The notes beneath the pieces are model-generated. The model saw only the letters and a program-made list of their open reading frames with translations, ran no database searches and was not told the DNA's origin. A program made the position numbers and the translations under genes. Of a stretch of DNA of 64,000 nucleotides, positions 47,801-59,620 are shown piece after piece. Every line of letters starts with the position of its first letter. The first letter of the stretch is position 1. The stretch comes from Linnemannia schmuckeri (taxonomy: Eukaryota; Mortierellomycota; Mortierellomycetes; Mortierellales; Mortierellaceae): the NCBI GenBank assembly GCA_029449235.1, contig JANATG010000009.1, positions 1,984,001 through 2,048,000 of the forward strand, in the 5' to 3' direction.

Positions 47801-49460
47801 TTTCCGTGAGGATTATAACATGGTTCGCCAAACTTGTTCTTGGGGTATATACAGGCCCTAATGAGCTATCATCAACGTGTTGCCCACATAACCGTTAGTC
47901 GCGATGTCATCCTGTATTGTCAACATTCTGCAACGCTCAAAAGTAAGGCTCCGGTCGGGGATACCTGCTTCTTCCATCGTCGCTCGTAGCTGGCACTGAC
48001 ACACAGACTTGCGACAAAAGAGCAATCTGTCACGATATCTTGCACAATACTGGTACTGGAAATCAGACAAATCATCTTGGGGTTCTCCATGATCTGTGAG
48101 ACTCGCTTCCACGATCCAAATTTGGACGTTTGCTTGTCGGACAGGGGCAGCATACCATCCGGATCTGTGAACGGTCCCTTCTCTCGCAATAAGTCCTTGA
48201 CATCTGAGTCGCTCCAGGGGTGATATTTCTTGTTGTTGATCAGCATGGTAGTTTTGAGGACCTCCAGTTCCTGACGCGTCAAATTAGATGGTCCCAAGAT
48301 CACTGGTGTCGAGCTAGGCTTGACCTCTACATTATGCGGATGAAATTAACTAGCTGTTAGCTCTCCTTGTAAACGTAGAACAAATAGCACAGTTGCATGA
48401 AGGGTGTGATCCGTGACACCTACTCAGTACTGGAGCTGGGTTGACGGAGACGCCTTTAAGATCCTCTGCCTTGGACATGACATCGCTCAGTCGTTGCTTG
48501 AGTCCATCCTTGATCGGACCCTCTGGTGCACCTGTATGTTCAAGAAGAAAAGTAGTTCAACAACACGAGCTAGAATTGTTCAAGCAATCAAACTATCCTT
48601 CGACTTGCACGAAGCATCTCCGTTGTCTCCTTCTTTACCTTTCCAGGCTTGCCAAAAGAGATCCGCAGAGTCCGTGTAAAAGTCCAGTGCGCCCAGCTCA
48701 TGTTGCTTCTCCTGTTCTGCGACCGCCTGCTCGAACGCAAACTAAAAAATTCCAGAAGGAATTAATTACCAAAGCCAAAATAACGTGTTTGTTAGGCTTA
48801 GTTCATAGCTTGCGAAAGCTTCATAACAAAAATCGTCCTAGAAATGCCAATTACTTGTGCTTCTTGTGCGAGTTTTTCGTATGCTGGCAACTCTTTGATG
48901 TCCTTGACAGGTCCAGTGCTGGCACTCCTTGACTCCCAGATCGCTTCGGCTCTGTTGGTGTATTGGTCCGACTTTCTTTGCACTAGATCATGCTCCTCTC
49001 CTGGCGGTAGCACTGTTGTAGGAGATAATTCAATTCTGCGTTAGTAATTGTCACCTGGTTTCTCGCGCTTCAAAGTGCTGAATGTCCCGAATAATAAAGT
49101 GTCTGCCCTTACACTTCATAATCTTAATGAATATCTATGAAAGTAAGGGAGCAAGGGACGAGCAGGTGGTGAATTGCTGTTTCCTTGTAATAAAAAACGT
49201 TATTACTTTATGCTTGTATCCGCTTTGAGGATATGTACCTCGCACACTTCGCAATAGAGAAGCCTTGCTGTATGATGGTCGCCATTGACATCCTCCTGGA
49301 CCGCCTGGACCGCCAAGGGGTATGCCTCGGCATACAGATCAGACAGCGACACCTGCTTATCTTGAGCTCCGTTCTGAGGTTGGCTTCCAGAGTCAATTGG
49401 CGACAGGTCTGGCTCATAGCCAGGGGTTTTGGGTGTCCCTGGGAAAGGGTAAGTGTCCAT
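44894..49460 (-). CDS. Calpain-7/PalB (Rim13)-like cysteine protease
   Basis: Many short exons. The start is MDTYPFPGTPKTPGYEPD (49460), followed by an N-terminal MIT-like helical region (LYAEAYPLAVQAVQED, RLLYCEVCEVHILK) that in this family binds ESCRT-III. The protease core spans about 48250-46960: catalytic Cys in TDCSFVASLCVSA, His in PTHAYAVLD, and Asn in VKNPWSHKRWKGPFS. Two or three C2-like beta domains follow to TAG 44894. The last exon (45514-44894) ends in a Gly/Ser tail. Fungal PalB/Rim13 cleaves the PacC/Rim101 transcription factor in alkaline-pH signalling; metazoan calpain-7 has the same layout. The triad is intact, so activity is expected. The exact role is inferred from the family. 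Confidence 0.88.
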
Positions 49461-50984
49461 ATTTGTTGGATGTCCCTCTCACAACTTTATTGAAGTGCAG
49501 AAAAGTTCCTAGGAATGTTGTTTTTTCTTTGTCAACAGCAAGGCGTATTTTTTAGGTCGTGAACGTCACACACTCTCCCGTTGTCGGACAGAAATAAAAA
49601 AAAAGGTCCAGGTGATGGGATGATTGTCTAGTTGTTTGGATGATGAGTGTGTGTAGCAGAGAAAGGGAAAGGCTGTTGTTGTTCCCTGCTTCCTGCTTGG
49701 TGTGTGTTCTTGTCCTAACGATGCGGTGAGCAGCGGTGTCTGAGAGAAAAGAAGAGAGAAAGAAGAGAGAAAAGGTGATGCTTGTGACGATGCGCCGTCT
49801 CGTTTCCCTTGCCATGCCCACTCTCTCCACACACACACCCTAGCTTCCTTGCACTAGTCTGATGCTAGTGGTCATTCTGAATCAACCGTCACAAAATTTG
49901 CGTTCCTTTGAATTGACAAGTGGGAAAGACGAGAAAGGGGCGAGACTCCGCCCTGAAAAAAGGATTCATATAGCCTTTACTCGTCCCTGGAGCAGAGGAA
50001 TCTCACTCTTGTTGACCATGTCGTTCGCGAGGACGCTGTTCCTCAATCCATCTTCATTGTTTTCCATTTTACGCGTAAATACGCGCTTAAAGCATGACGT
50101 CTCAGCGGCATCAGTCTACTGCCTCAACAATACATAACTATCGACAAGACCTAAACCAAGTCAAAGCATGTCAACATTACTTTCAGTTGCTGCTATACTT
50201 GGTCGTGAAGCAATGTCCTGTCACTCTGTCAGCTTCAACGTTCTTGTTAAGAAAATTGATACATCTATGTATATATCGTTACCCTTTGCTGCGAAACATT
50301 TCTTTCCCACACATTCCCCCTTAACAAACGACCAGTCGAATCGTCTACATAGGACATAGGACAGAAATGAGAGCGTTTTTTTTGTGTTTCTTGTGATAAG
50401 GATGGCAAAGAAAAAAAAAAGAAAAAAAAAGAAAAAAAGAACGTTTGAGGGCGCAAAAACGCTCTGATATGAAGACGCAAACACCTCCCAACCTAACCGT
50501 CGATTAGAATTGCAACACCGCTCACATTAACCATGGCATCAAAGCGTCTTAAATGGATCGATTGCATGCATGGGAGTAAAATGTCTCTCACTTTCACCTT
50601 GTGCACTATTGCCTTTCCCTCTTCTTGTACCCCCGTCATGAGGTGCAATTTGCTTCCAACAGGACCGGGCCCTACATCCCATCGGCTGTTGGAGTAATAT
50701 TACCTTTGGCCCCTCTTGCTTGTTGGGTATCGCTTCTTAATTTAGAGAGCTCGCTCCATTGCCTTTCCCAATGCAAAAGTGGCAACAAGCAACAACGTCC
50801 TATTTTTCCAGGAAAGAAAAAAACATCACCCTCAGTTTCGCTCTTTTCCTTCTTCCCATCCGCGTCCATCTCCTGACTCGGTCACTATTTTACTCTTTTT
50901 CTCTCACTATCTTCCTTTTGCCTTCACACTCTACTCACTCCTTCATCTTTTATTCGACAAACCCACCGCCTACCATTCGACGTT
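49461..50984. other. Intergenic region, protease to monooxygenase
   Basis: Divergent promoters. Interrupted A tracts at 50410-50438, CA/CT-rich leader of the monooxygenase at 50880-50984. No gene supported. Confidence 0.5.
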
Positions 50985-53113
50985 ATGAGCGACAACAATG
51001 CGACCAACACCCCTTCAAAACCAATGCCTTCTGGTGGTTACAAGGCAAGCGACTTGCCTCCGCTGGTGACTGATAAGCCGCCAAACGTACTTATTGTCGG
51101 AGCGGGTCTTGCTGGACTTGTCTTGGGCATCTACCTCGAAGAAGCTGGGATCCCTTACCAGATTTTCGAGCGGGCAGCTGAAATAAAACCCCTTGGTATG
51201 CACTTCACGCCAAAATCAAGGAAAAAAGGAGGCCAAATGAGCTGTGTGTTAACGACAGGATCGATCTTAATTCCCTTACATTGTAGGAGCCATTATGTGC
51301 TTGACTTCAAACATTCTCCCGGCACTTGAACAAATTCGAGTCTATGAGGATCTCTTGAAGTTCTCAAAGCCGTGCCGTCGGAGTACTTTCTATACGGGCG
51401 ACCTGAAGTTGATTGGAAGTTCTGCCTTAAAAGATGAGGAAATGTAAGATCTTTTATGTTGTTATTTGTCGAAACATCGTCCTTCTTTATGTAACTTTCT
51501 GGCTGATGCTTATAGCTACCCGTTCCCATTTTTAATTAGCACTGGATACGACCGACTGCTGTTCGCTCGCCCAGAGCTCTACGACCTTCTTTTTAGCAGA
51601 ATCCCTTCTCACAAGATCCACATGTCCAAGAAGGTCTTATCCTTTCAGCAGAATCATGAAGGTGTCATGCTCCGATTCAGCGATAACACCACGCTACATG
51701 GCGACATTCTTGTCGGGGCCGACGGGGCGCACAGTTCAGTCCGGCAGCATCTCTACAAGACTATGGGACAGCAAGGCCTTCTCCCCAAGGCAGATAACAA
51801 GAACATGAACAAGGGTTACATCTCCCTCCTGGGCACTACTGGTCCACTGGATCCTGTCAAATACCCCACACTCTCGGATCCTGCTTGCGAAAGCAACTTT
51901 ATGATTGGCGATGGGTCAACGCCATACACCGTATGTGCCCACAGTTTTTTTGTTCTTGTTCTGCGAGGCGTATTGAGCAGGGGGCAAGTGGACATGCAGA
52001 CGAGACACACGGAAGCCCAAAACCTTAATATTCATTCTCGATTTCCTCTGTTCAATTCCTCAGTGGGTGACATTCACAGTGCCTGGAAATAGGATTTGCT
52101 GGAATGTTATTGTTCAACTAGCACTTGCAGGTGTCGAGGATGACCAGTTCAAGACCTCAGACTGGGTGCCACAACAGAACAAGAAGATGCTGGACAGCAT
52201 CCGTCACTTCAAGACACCCTATGGGATCATGGGCGACCTTTTCGATGAGTCGCCCATCGAAGGCATTTCTAAAGTCTACTACGAGGACATGCTCTTTGAG
52301 ACCTGGAACCACGGAAGAACCGTATTAATCGGCGATGGTACGTACTTTTAACTGATTACTGGTTGTCTTTTTACTTTCTTCTTATTTGAGCCTTGACGAA
52401 GGTATTAACGACGTCTTCCTCCCTTATCACCATGTTATGTCATTCACAGCCGCACACAAGGTACGTGACAGCTCTATCTTCCAGCAATCAAGGCACTGTT
52501 TGTATTGGATGTATGTTGCTCACGAGCCGTTCCTCTTTTTCTTTTCAACCCTGGAATTATTTAGCTTCTACCCAGTACTGGTCAAGGAGCTGTCAATGCA
52601 ATGCAGGATGCGGTGATTCTGGCCAACTGTCTCTACGATATCAAACCGACAAGTTTTGAAAACATCAAGTTTGCATTGCAGGAGTACAGAGATCAGCGAT
52701 TCGATCTTGTCAAGGCACAGTATTCCTCCTCCCAATTTATGGCCAAATTGCAATATGGACACGTATGTATCTTTTTAACCCTTGTTGCTGAGGTTGGCGT
52801 CAACGTTAAATTGTACATGGTGGGATATAGTTGCCCACTAATCAAGGCATGACAAAACTATTCTTTTTCACTTTTTTTGTTATTGATTTAGACATTTTTT
52901 GAAAGGATCCTTCGACATTGCATTTTCAATTGGCTGCCAAAGACGATGCAGATGTGGCAGCTTGCCAAGGAGTCCGCTTACAGACCTCAGGCCAACTTTA
53001 TGCCTGAGGCCCCCAGACGTGGCTCCATCCCCATTACAAAACAAAAGCCCTCACGACGCATTCAAGAGGAGCAGGCAAAGAAAGCAGCTGCAACTGCAGC
53101 AGCAGCCATTTGA
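50985..53113 (+). CDS. FAD-dependent monooxygenase (PHBH/FAD_binding_3 type)
   Basis: Seven exons: 50985-51195, 51287-51443, 51516-51930, 52064-52337, 52450-52460 (11 nt), 52565-52762 and 52892-53113. They sum to 496 codons. FAD motifs: VLIVGAGLAGLVLGIYLEEAG, the DG motif VGADGAHSSVRQHLY, and the GD motif LIGDAAHKLLPSTGQG. Predicted function is flavin-dependent hydroxylation of a small molecule. It is a paralogue of the gene at 26414-28994, with the same exon borders (exon 4 is 274 nt in both) but without that gene's last intron. The C-terminus carries KPSRRIQEEQ then an Ala-rich tail. A truncated third copy lies 560 bp downstream in the same orientation. Confidence 0.9.
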
Positions 53114-53671
53114 TCTCAAAGCCCTTTTATTCCTATTCGATTTTAACCATACGATCCTTCTTTTTTTGTTGTAAAGGTCAATACACACCAAAATTTTAAT
53201 TTTTCTCCCTGCGCCAAAATGTCAACTGCTCAGAAACGAACAATTGGGTACCGCCAGTCTGCTGTTAGACACAGGCAGGCACCAGAACCGGCGACCTGAC
53301 ATTGTGTGGTGTCAAAATCTGCTTTGCTTCTTTCCTGTAGTTTCTAATACGGATCGTTGGAGTGAGAAATACGCATGGTGTCAAACGGCTTTTCGAAGTC
53401 AGAAGAAACGAAAAAAAGGGATCTGCGCTACCATATATATTGGGTAAAGAGTATATACGAGCGGAGAGAGGAACGTGATAGCAACACTCCATTGTCTTTT
53501 TGAAAAAACAAAAGTGCGCAACCGGTCCTCTCTCTTTTTTTCTTTTTCTCTGCCCTTCCTTTTTTTCGCGCACTCAACTCTCATTCCTTACTCTTCATTC
53601 CTCTAAATTTTTTTTCCTCCACTCATTTTTCATCCCACATCATCTTCTCCTCGACAGTCATCACGAACGCA
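53114..53671. other. Intergenic region between monooxygenase copies
   Basis: 3' flank of the intact copy and pyrimidine-rich then ATC-rich leader of the truncated copy. No gene seen. Confidence 0.5.
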
Positions 53672-54619
53672 ATGACCAATATGGAACCACAATCCTCAAC
53701 CTCAAACACCCTCGAGGGTTCTCCTACTGTATTGATTGTTGGTGCAGGACTAGCTAGACTCCTTCTCGGTATCTACCCCGAGGAAGCCATGATACCGTAC
53801 CAGATCTTTGAGCACGCCTCCGAGATCAAACCTCTTGGACTGCGTTGTGCTCTGGCTCGAAACTTTTGGAAACGCATGTCGCAGACAGAAAAAGCTATCA
53901 GGCAGGAAGAACTGATGGCTTGCTTGATTTCACAAATATAAATTTTCTTGCATAGACAACGACTATTGGTTTGACTCCCTCTGTCACCTTTTTCTTTGAT
54001 ATGTAGCTCTTACCACGTTCAGGGCAAGGCGCGATGAATGCAATGCAGGATACAATCATCCTCGCCAATTGTATCTATGACATCATGCCCAACACGTTCG
54101 ACAGCTTCAATGCAGCTCTGGGGGATTACAAGGAACAGCGGTATCATCTCGTCAAAGCCCAATTCACTTCTTCTCACTTCATGGCCAAGCTGCAGTACGT
54201 ACATGTAAGTCCCACTCGATTGTTTCTAGAAGTAATCGTACGGAGTTGTACATGTGAGCAAAAAAATGAATCATTAAAAAAGGACTAAAACTTTATGCAT
54301 CTTCATGTCATTGACGCTAAGCGAAAGGATCCTCCACCACTTCATCTTCAACTGGCTACTCAAATGGACGCAACCCGAACAGATTGTCAAAGATTCAGTA
54401 TACAGGCCGCAGGTCAACTTCACGCTTCAAGGTCCTCAACCCGAGTCATTGCCTTCTACGCCTCAAAAGCCCTCCAGACGTATTCAGAAGGAATTGGAAG
54501 CCAAGAAGGCTTCTGGTGCCACGACAGTGGTCTGCTCGGCTTGTTCTATAACTCTGATGAGGAAGCATCTCTGTGGCCAGTTGTCGTCTCCGGATGGCTT
54601 GATGCTGATACTGGAATAA
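53672..54619 (+). pseudogene. Internally deleted FAD monooxygenase
   Basis: The N-terminal exon (53672 on, VLIVGAGLARLLLGIYPEEA) and the C-terminal exons (54008-54204, LLPRSGQGAMNAMQD; then RILHHFIFNWLL, NFTLQGPQPE, KPSRRIQKE) match the intact neighbour. The exons coding for the middle of the protein, including the DG motif and the 11-nt microexon, are missing. In the dinucleotide fold the last Gly of GxGxxG is Arg, and the Gly of YLEEAG is Met. The exon 1 frame runs on without a recognisable donor to TAA at 53941. It has decayed by deletion after tandem duplication. Confidence 0.85.
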
Positions 54620-54967
54620 GCGCGTCGTCCTTCTTGTACTTTTTTTCTTTTCAGTGGACGTTCTTTGTGTTCGCAAGATGCTTTTGTTCGCTCTACCCGT
54701 TGATCTCCTGCTGGCATCCACATTTTTATACTCCTCTTCTGTAACTACCCCATCATACTTCCAGCACCATAAGATACCTCACTCTCACCTTCTATCCTTT
54801 CACTCCTGCTTGTTTTACCCCACACTCATACAAACAATACAGTTCATATTTATGGCATCAGATACCAGCAGTACCCAAACTTCTTTTTTCTGAATGTTAG
54901 GGAAACCTTCAATAAACACGAAAGTGGTGGCCTTACTGTATCTGCTCCTGCAGGTCAGACATTGCAT
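54620..54967. other. Intergenic region, convergent gene ends
   Basis: Between the monooxygenase relic (+) and the pseudokinase gene (-). Nothing recognised. Confidence 0.5.
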
Positions 54968-56468
54968 TCACTCGTTGGCTTTCTCCTCAGTCTCAACAGC
55001 GGTCTCGTCCATAGTGGCGGTCTGACGCTGCCTCTTGAATGGCTTGGCTTCAGGAAGATACTCGTCGCCCAGCATCATCGTGACGAAACGCTTCTGGCCG
55101 TGTGGGATACCGGGTGGACATCTGAAGATACTGGTCGTGATCTCGGTAGCACAGGGTCCATCTTTCCAGAATGAGTTTTCGAGAGCCTTGATAGCTGTAA
55201 ATCGCGAAGCAGTGTTGGGATCCAGGAGGCCATGGAGAAGGGTGACGGCGGAGTCAGGAAGCTTGATTCCATTGAGCCAATTCTGATCTCGGACAGTTCT
55301 CACGGTTGGAAGATGATCGCGAGTCCCTCCTACAAGCATGGCAAACATGACTTGACCCATGGCCCACAAATCGATTGCTTGCCAAGGAGCTGCTCTGCCA
55401 GCCCTACAGTACATAAAAAAGATTGCGAAAAGGTTAGAACTGCACATCCGCTTGACTGAAAATGCTGTGAGCTTGAAACAGTTCAATCGCGCCACAACAC
55501 AGTGCTGCTGTACTTACTTCTTCAGGACTCCAGACTTCTTGAACTCGAACATTTGGAAATCGGCGATTTGAATGTCAAACTTTCCTGTAAAGAACAGGCA
55601 GCCTGTGTGGATATTCATATGCGCAACACCTTGTTGGTGAAGATGAGAGACTCCTTGCAGGATCTGAAGGCCAAAATGACGGGCTTCTGGAAGCGTGAGG
55701 TGATGGCGAGTCCGCTCTTGTAGAACATCAGCAAGCGACTAGAGTGTTGTGACAAAAAGAGAAAAAAAGGAAGAGAGGTATAAGGTTAGGGAATCATTAG
55801 TGTGGTGGTGGCAACAAGGAACGAGAGACTGCAGGGCACTGACGGAAAGTGTGTCTAAACTCACCTTCGCGCTTGCTCCGATCGAAAATACAAAGCAGGT
55901 ATGCTTGTCAACCTCAAACATTCGGACAAGGTCCACAATACGGCGGCAAGGAGCCTCGGCCAGGATCTTGAAGGCGGCAGCCTCATTTTCGATCTAGAAG
56001 GTGAAAATCGATGAATAGTTGTGTTGATGCTTCATCAATGCCGTGCAGCAGTTTTGCATCAGAGGTTGCTTGAATTGCTTACCATGGCCTTCTGGGTCTG
56101 GGTGCTGTAGATTTTGATCCTGAACCACGCGCCGTCTTCGTCTTTGGCCTTCACAAAAGCGAGGTTCTTGTTCTATGTGATCACAGTGTTGAGATTAAAG
56201 TGATCAGAGGTGAGTAAGGGGTCATTATGCCTTTTCCTTCCATGTACCGCTTTTTTCGTTCCTTGCTTTGCTCTTTCTTGTGGTGATGTCTTGCCTTCTT
56301 CAGGACTTCCTCGATCTCGTAACAGACGTTGAAGTCCTTATCATACAAGATAGTTCCAGGTTCAATTTGGATGGTGGTCTTGTTGCTGGCTAGATGGCTG
56401 TTGCTGGTGGTAGAGGCGGGTGGTGCCTTGAAGGCCGTTATCTTGGCTTTTTGGCGGTTCTTGGGCAT
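54968..56468 (-). CDS. Protein kinase-fold protein, predicted pseudokinase
   Basis: Five exons, 56468-56295, 56172-56083, 55993-55865, 55738-55518 and 55403-54968, total 350 codons. The kinase fold is recognisable: the VAIK-like lysine in WFRIKIY, an alpha-C Glu in ENEAAAFKIL, LTLPEARHFGLQILQGVSHLH before the catalytic loop, and AIDLWAMGQVMFAML of the alpha-F helix. The catalytic loop reads AHMNIHTGCLF where HRDxxxxN is expected, and DFG reads DFQ. With the HRD Asp and the Mg-binding Asn gone, phosphotransfer is unlikely. The first intron appears to use a GC donor (AAG/GCAAGA). The C-terminus is basic then acidic (KPFKRQRQ...ETEEKANE). The role is unknown; scaffolding is the usual fate of such proteins. 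Confidence 0.72.
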
Positions 56469-58007
56469 TGCTGAAAGTGTCTGTGGTTTTTTCTTTTTGG
56501 AAGGAAGGGTAGAGAAAAAGGGCAGGGAGGGAAAAAGAAAACCAAATTGTCAGTTTGGGTTCGAGTCCTCTTTTTATACCAGCGACTAGCTAGTAGCAAT
56601 GCTCTGTGACCTTTGCCTTAATGGCCTGGACATCCAATTCCATCACATCATGGCTGGCTGTCAGTCTAACAGCGGCAAAAAATAACAAGTAGTCACCCCT
56701 TCTCTCCCTCTCTCTATCTTTCTCTCGTTTCGCCTCTCGTTCTTCTCATACACGTTAACTATTCATCGTACAGACAAGCGACTCGAGGAACGTTTTGTTT
56801 TATTCACTGACCGTACAATTATACTATACTCCTTTTTGCCTTCATCGACTCGTAGTACGTTACTTGTAGTGACAGGCTCGGCAACAACTTGTTCAGACCG
56901 GCAACTAGAACCCGACTCTTGCTGTAGAGTATCATCGCTAGTAGCAAGGCGAGGTCAGTTTCTTTTCTTCTCTTTTCTCAAACTATTCGCCGGCTACTAT
57001 AGGACAACACACCCCTTTTATCGAAATGTGCATTGCTTTTTCTTTTTTCTTTTTTTTCTCATAGACAATCAAGACTAAGTCGGGTACCTACCGCAGCTAC
57101 TTTTGTGTGTGTTTGAAAACACCAGAGAGAGAGAGACAACCTCCTTGAACGTTCACGAGACTACTCTGCTGGCGTTCAAAGTAAAACCATTTGTCGTTCT
57201 TTCTTTCTCTCTCTCTCCCATCACTCTATTTTCTTCACCTTTGTCCTTTGCGTCACTAACGCTGTCTATAAAGAGTCATACACCCGAACGAGCTGTACCA
57301 ATGACAGGTTCTCTTTTTTCTCTTATTCTTTCATCCCTCAGTCTCTTTCACCTTCTTTTTTCCCCTTTTGCAAACAAAAGCTTTGGACCACCAAAAAGGG
57401 AGCACATCCCCGAAATAATTATCGTTCGTTGGAATCGATTGGTCCAGGCGCGCTATGACGGTGATTCCCACCATCATAATCAGGAATGCCTTTCCCTCGG
57501 TTTCACCGTGAACCCTCTTTTATGCGTCCCTTTCCTTGCCCCTTTTTTTTTCCTTTCTGTGCATTTATTCCATTCTTGGCATGCGCCTTTCTTTTGCTTC
57601 CACCCTTGCTTTTCCTTCTCTTCGCTTCCATTCTTTCTTCCTTCTTCCTTGTTGCCACTTTCTGCTTTGCCTCCAGGTAGTGTCATTTGCTAACTCTACC
57701 CCTTACTCTTCGCCGGACTATATAATCCATCCCCCCATTTCTTTTCCCTCTTCACTCTTCATCTTTCTCTGTCGACTTGCTATCTACTCTCTTCCTCTCT
57801 CCCTCCCGCCCCACTAACCTCTTCCCCCTCCTCCTTCCTTCTTCGCTTTTCTTTTTCTTGGCCCTTCTTCTTTACCCTCTTCCCTCTCCTTCTACGCATC
57901 GTTTGCCCTCTTCTTCACTTTAACTCTCGCTCTCTCATTCATTCCTCAGCTTGTCCATTCATTCCAACGTTCATTCATTCCTCCCTCTCCAGCTCATTTG
58001 ACCTCAG
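56469..58007. other. Intergenic region, pyrimidine-rich
   Basis: Long C/T-rich stretches, especially 57190-57260, 57560-57900. No convincing exon, although a strong acceptor (TTTGACCTCAG) at 57997-58007 suggests an upstream exon of the repeat-array gene may once have existed. Confidence 0.4.
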
Positions 58008-59620
58008 GTGGACTCAAGTGCAACCAAAGACCCAGAACAGCCGCCAACCAAGCAAGGAAAGCATACCATCTATGCATTCATATCACTAATTGACATATTC
58101 ATTGCAATCTTCACCATGAAAAATGGTAGCGCTGGAGGGGTTTTATCGGGCTCAGTGGCGCTGTACAGCTCGCTTCAGTCTCCTTCTTGTCTTCTTGTCA
58201 TTTTCTTTGTACTCGCTTTTGGGTTCGTTGAGTCCTCAAGATGGGCATCTGTGGCAGAAAATGGTCGATTTTTTGGCACCCTTAACCCCTTTGGAGGCTT
58301 GCTTCCAGAGAGGTTTGACCCTTCAGTATGCAGTTCAGCACTGTCGCTGTTGGGAAATACTTCGGGTCCTCTAAGCGCTCCCATAAAATTGTTGCGACAC
58401 TGGCAGAACACGCTTGTTGGTAGCTTTGATGGTCTTGTTCATCGCTGCTCTTCTTTTCGGAGATTGATTGGGATTTGTATGGCGAGCCCGGGGAGTGGAT
58501 ACATGGAAGGCTATTGGCTTTCTCTGTCAACCTTGACTTACAGTTTCTCTCTCCCCTACTTTCCTTTTTTAGGTAGTTGCCACATGTGCCAAAACGTAAT
58601 CGCTCAAGGGCTGACTGATAGGTGCTCATATCAAGGAAAGGCCGATACGTCTCTAAGGAAAGTACACTGTCGATGCATTCATGACGCTTGTTGCTATATT
58701 CATTTCAATCACCAACAAAAAAAGAGGGCAGACTTGCAGGATACCATCGGGCTCAGTGCTTCTGTACCTTCGCATCCAATCTCCTTCCTGTCTTCTTGTC
58801 GTCTTCTTCGTGCTCACTTGTGGGTTCGTCGAGACTTCCAGATAGGCATCTGTGGCGGAAACAGTCGATTTTTGGCATCCTTAACCCCTTTGGAGGCTTG
58901 CTTCCAGAGAGGTTTGACCCTTCAGTAGGTAGTTCAGCACTGTCGCTGTTGGGAAATACTTCGGGTCCACTAAGCACTCCCATAAAATTGGTGCGTTCTG
59001 GCAGGACACATATGTTGGTAGCTTTGCTGGTGTTCTTCAACTCTGGCTTTATTTTTCTGGTGGCGATTGGGGTAACTATGGCATGCCTGGGGTGGGTACG
59101 TAGGCGGTTATCGGCTTTCTCTGTCAACCTTGACTTACAGGTTTTTCTCTCCTCTTCTTTCCAGTTTTAGATAGTTGTCACAAGTGCCAGAACGTAATCG
59201 TTCAAGAGCTAACTGATAGGTGCTCATATCAAGGAAAGGCCGACAAACCTCTAAGCTAATGACTGGTCGATAAGTATCCTACTAAGAATGCACACTGCCA
59301 AAGCAGTACTCTGGAAGCGCCCTCAAAATCAGTACTGACCTATCAGGATACATATTTGTTGATAGCCTTGACAGTGGTCTTCATCTCTGCCTTCTTTTTC
59401 TGGTGGTGGTCGTGGTGTGTATGGCATGCTTGGTAGGCGGGTGAATAGGTGGTTACGGTCAATACATCCTCACCATTATTTTTCCTCACACATTTGACCT
59501 CCTATTCTTACTAGGTATCAACAATCTCGTGGGATAATGCCATTATCATCTTTGTGACTTTTTGGTTGGGATATGTGTTATGCAGTACGAGAAAAAGAAA
59601 AAAAAAAAGAGAGAGGGTGT
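58008..59620 (+). pseudogene. Decayed array of a membrane-protein gene fragment
   Basis: After an acceptor at 58007 the sequence reads DSSATKDPEQPPTKQGKH, then a transmembrane-like segment TIYAFISLIDIFIAIF. Further hydrophobic segments appear in shifting frames: LLVALMVLFIAALLF (about 58410), MLVALLVFFNSGFIFLVAIG (about 59010), LLIALTVVFISAFFFWWW (about 59350), and DNAIIIFVTFWLGYVLC near 59535. The same segment recurs once per 600-bp unit, in different frames. This looks like a small multi-pass membrane protein gene that was duplicated in tandem and lost its frame. No family is recognised. Confidence 0.45.
58074..59520. repeat. Tandem repeat, unit about 600 bp, two full and one partial copy
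   Basis: Unit 1 begins at 58074 and unit 2 at 58674, both with GCATTCAT. Highly similar blocks include GGAGGCTTGCTTCCAGAGAG (58293 and 58891) and ATAGGTGCTCATATCAAGGA (58618 and 59216). A third, internally deleted unit runs from about 59265 to 59520 and keeps only the hydrophobic-segment region. Confidence 0.85.

Noticed and set aside
56560..56590. GGGTTCGAGTCC resembling a tRNA T-arm
   Set aside because: The flanking bases do not form a T stem and no anticodon or acceptor arm can be folded.
57103..57693. 196-codon plus-strand open frame
   Set aside because: Pyrimidine-rich low-complexity sequence (Phe/Leu/Ser/Pro) without a recognisable family or splice context.
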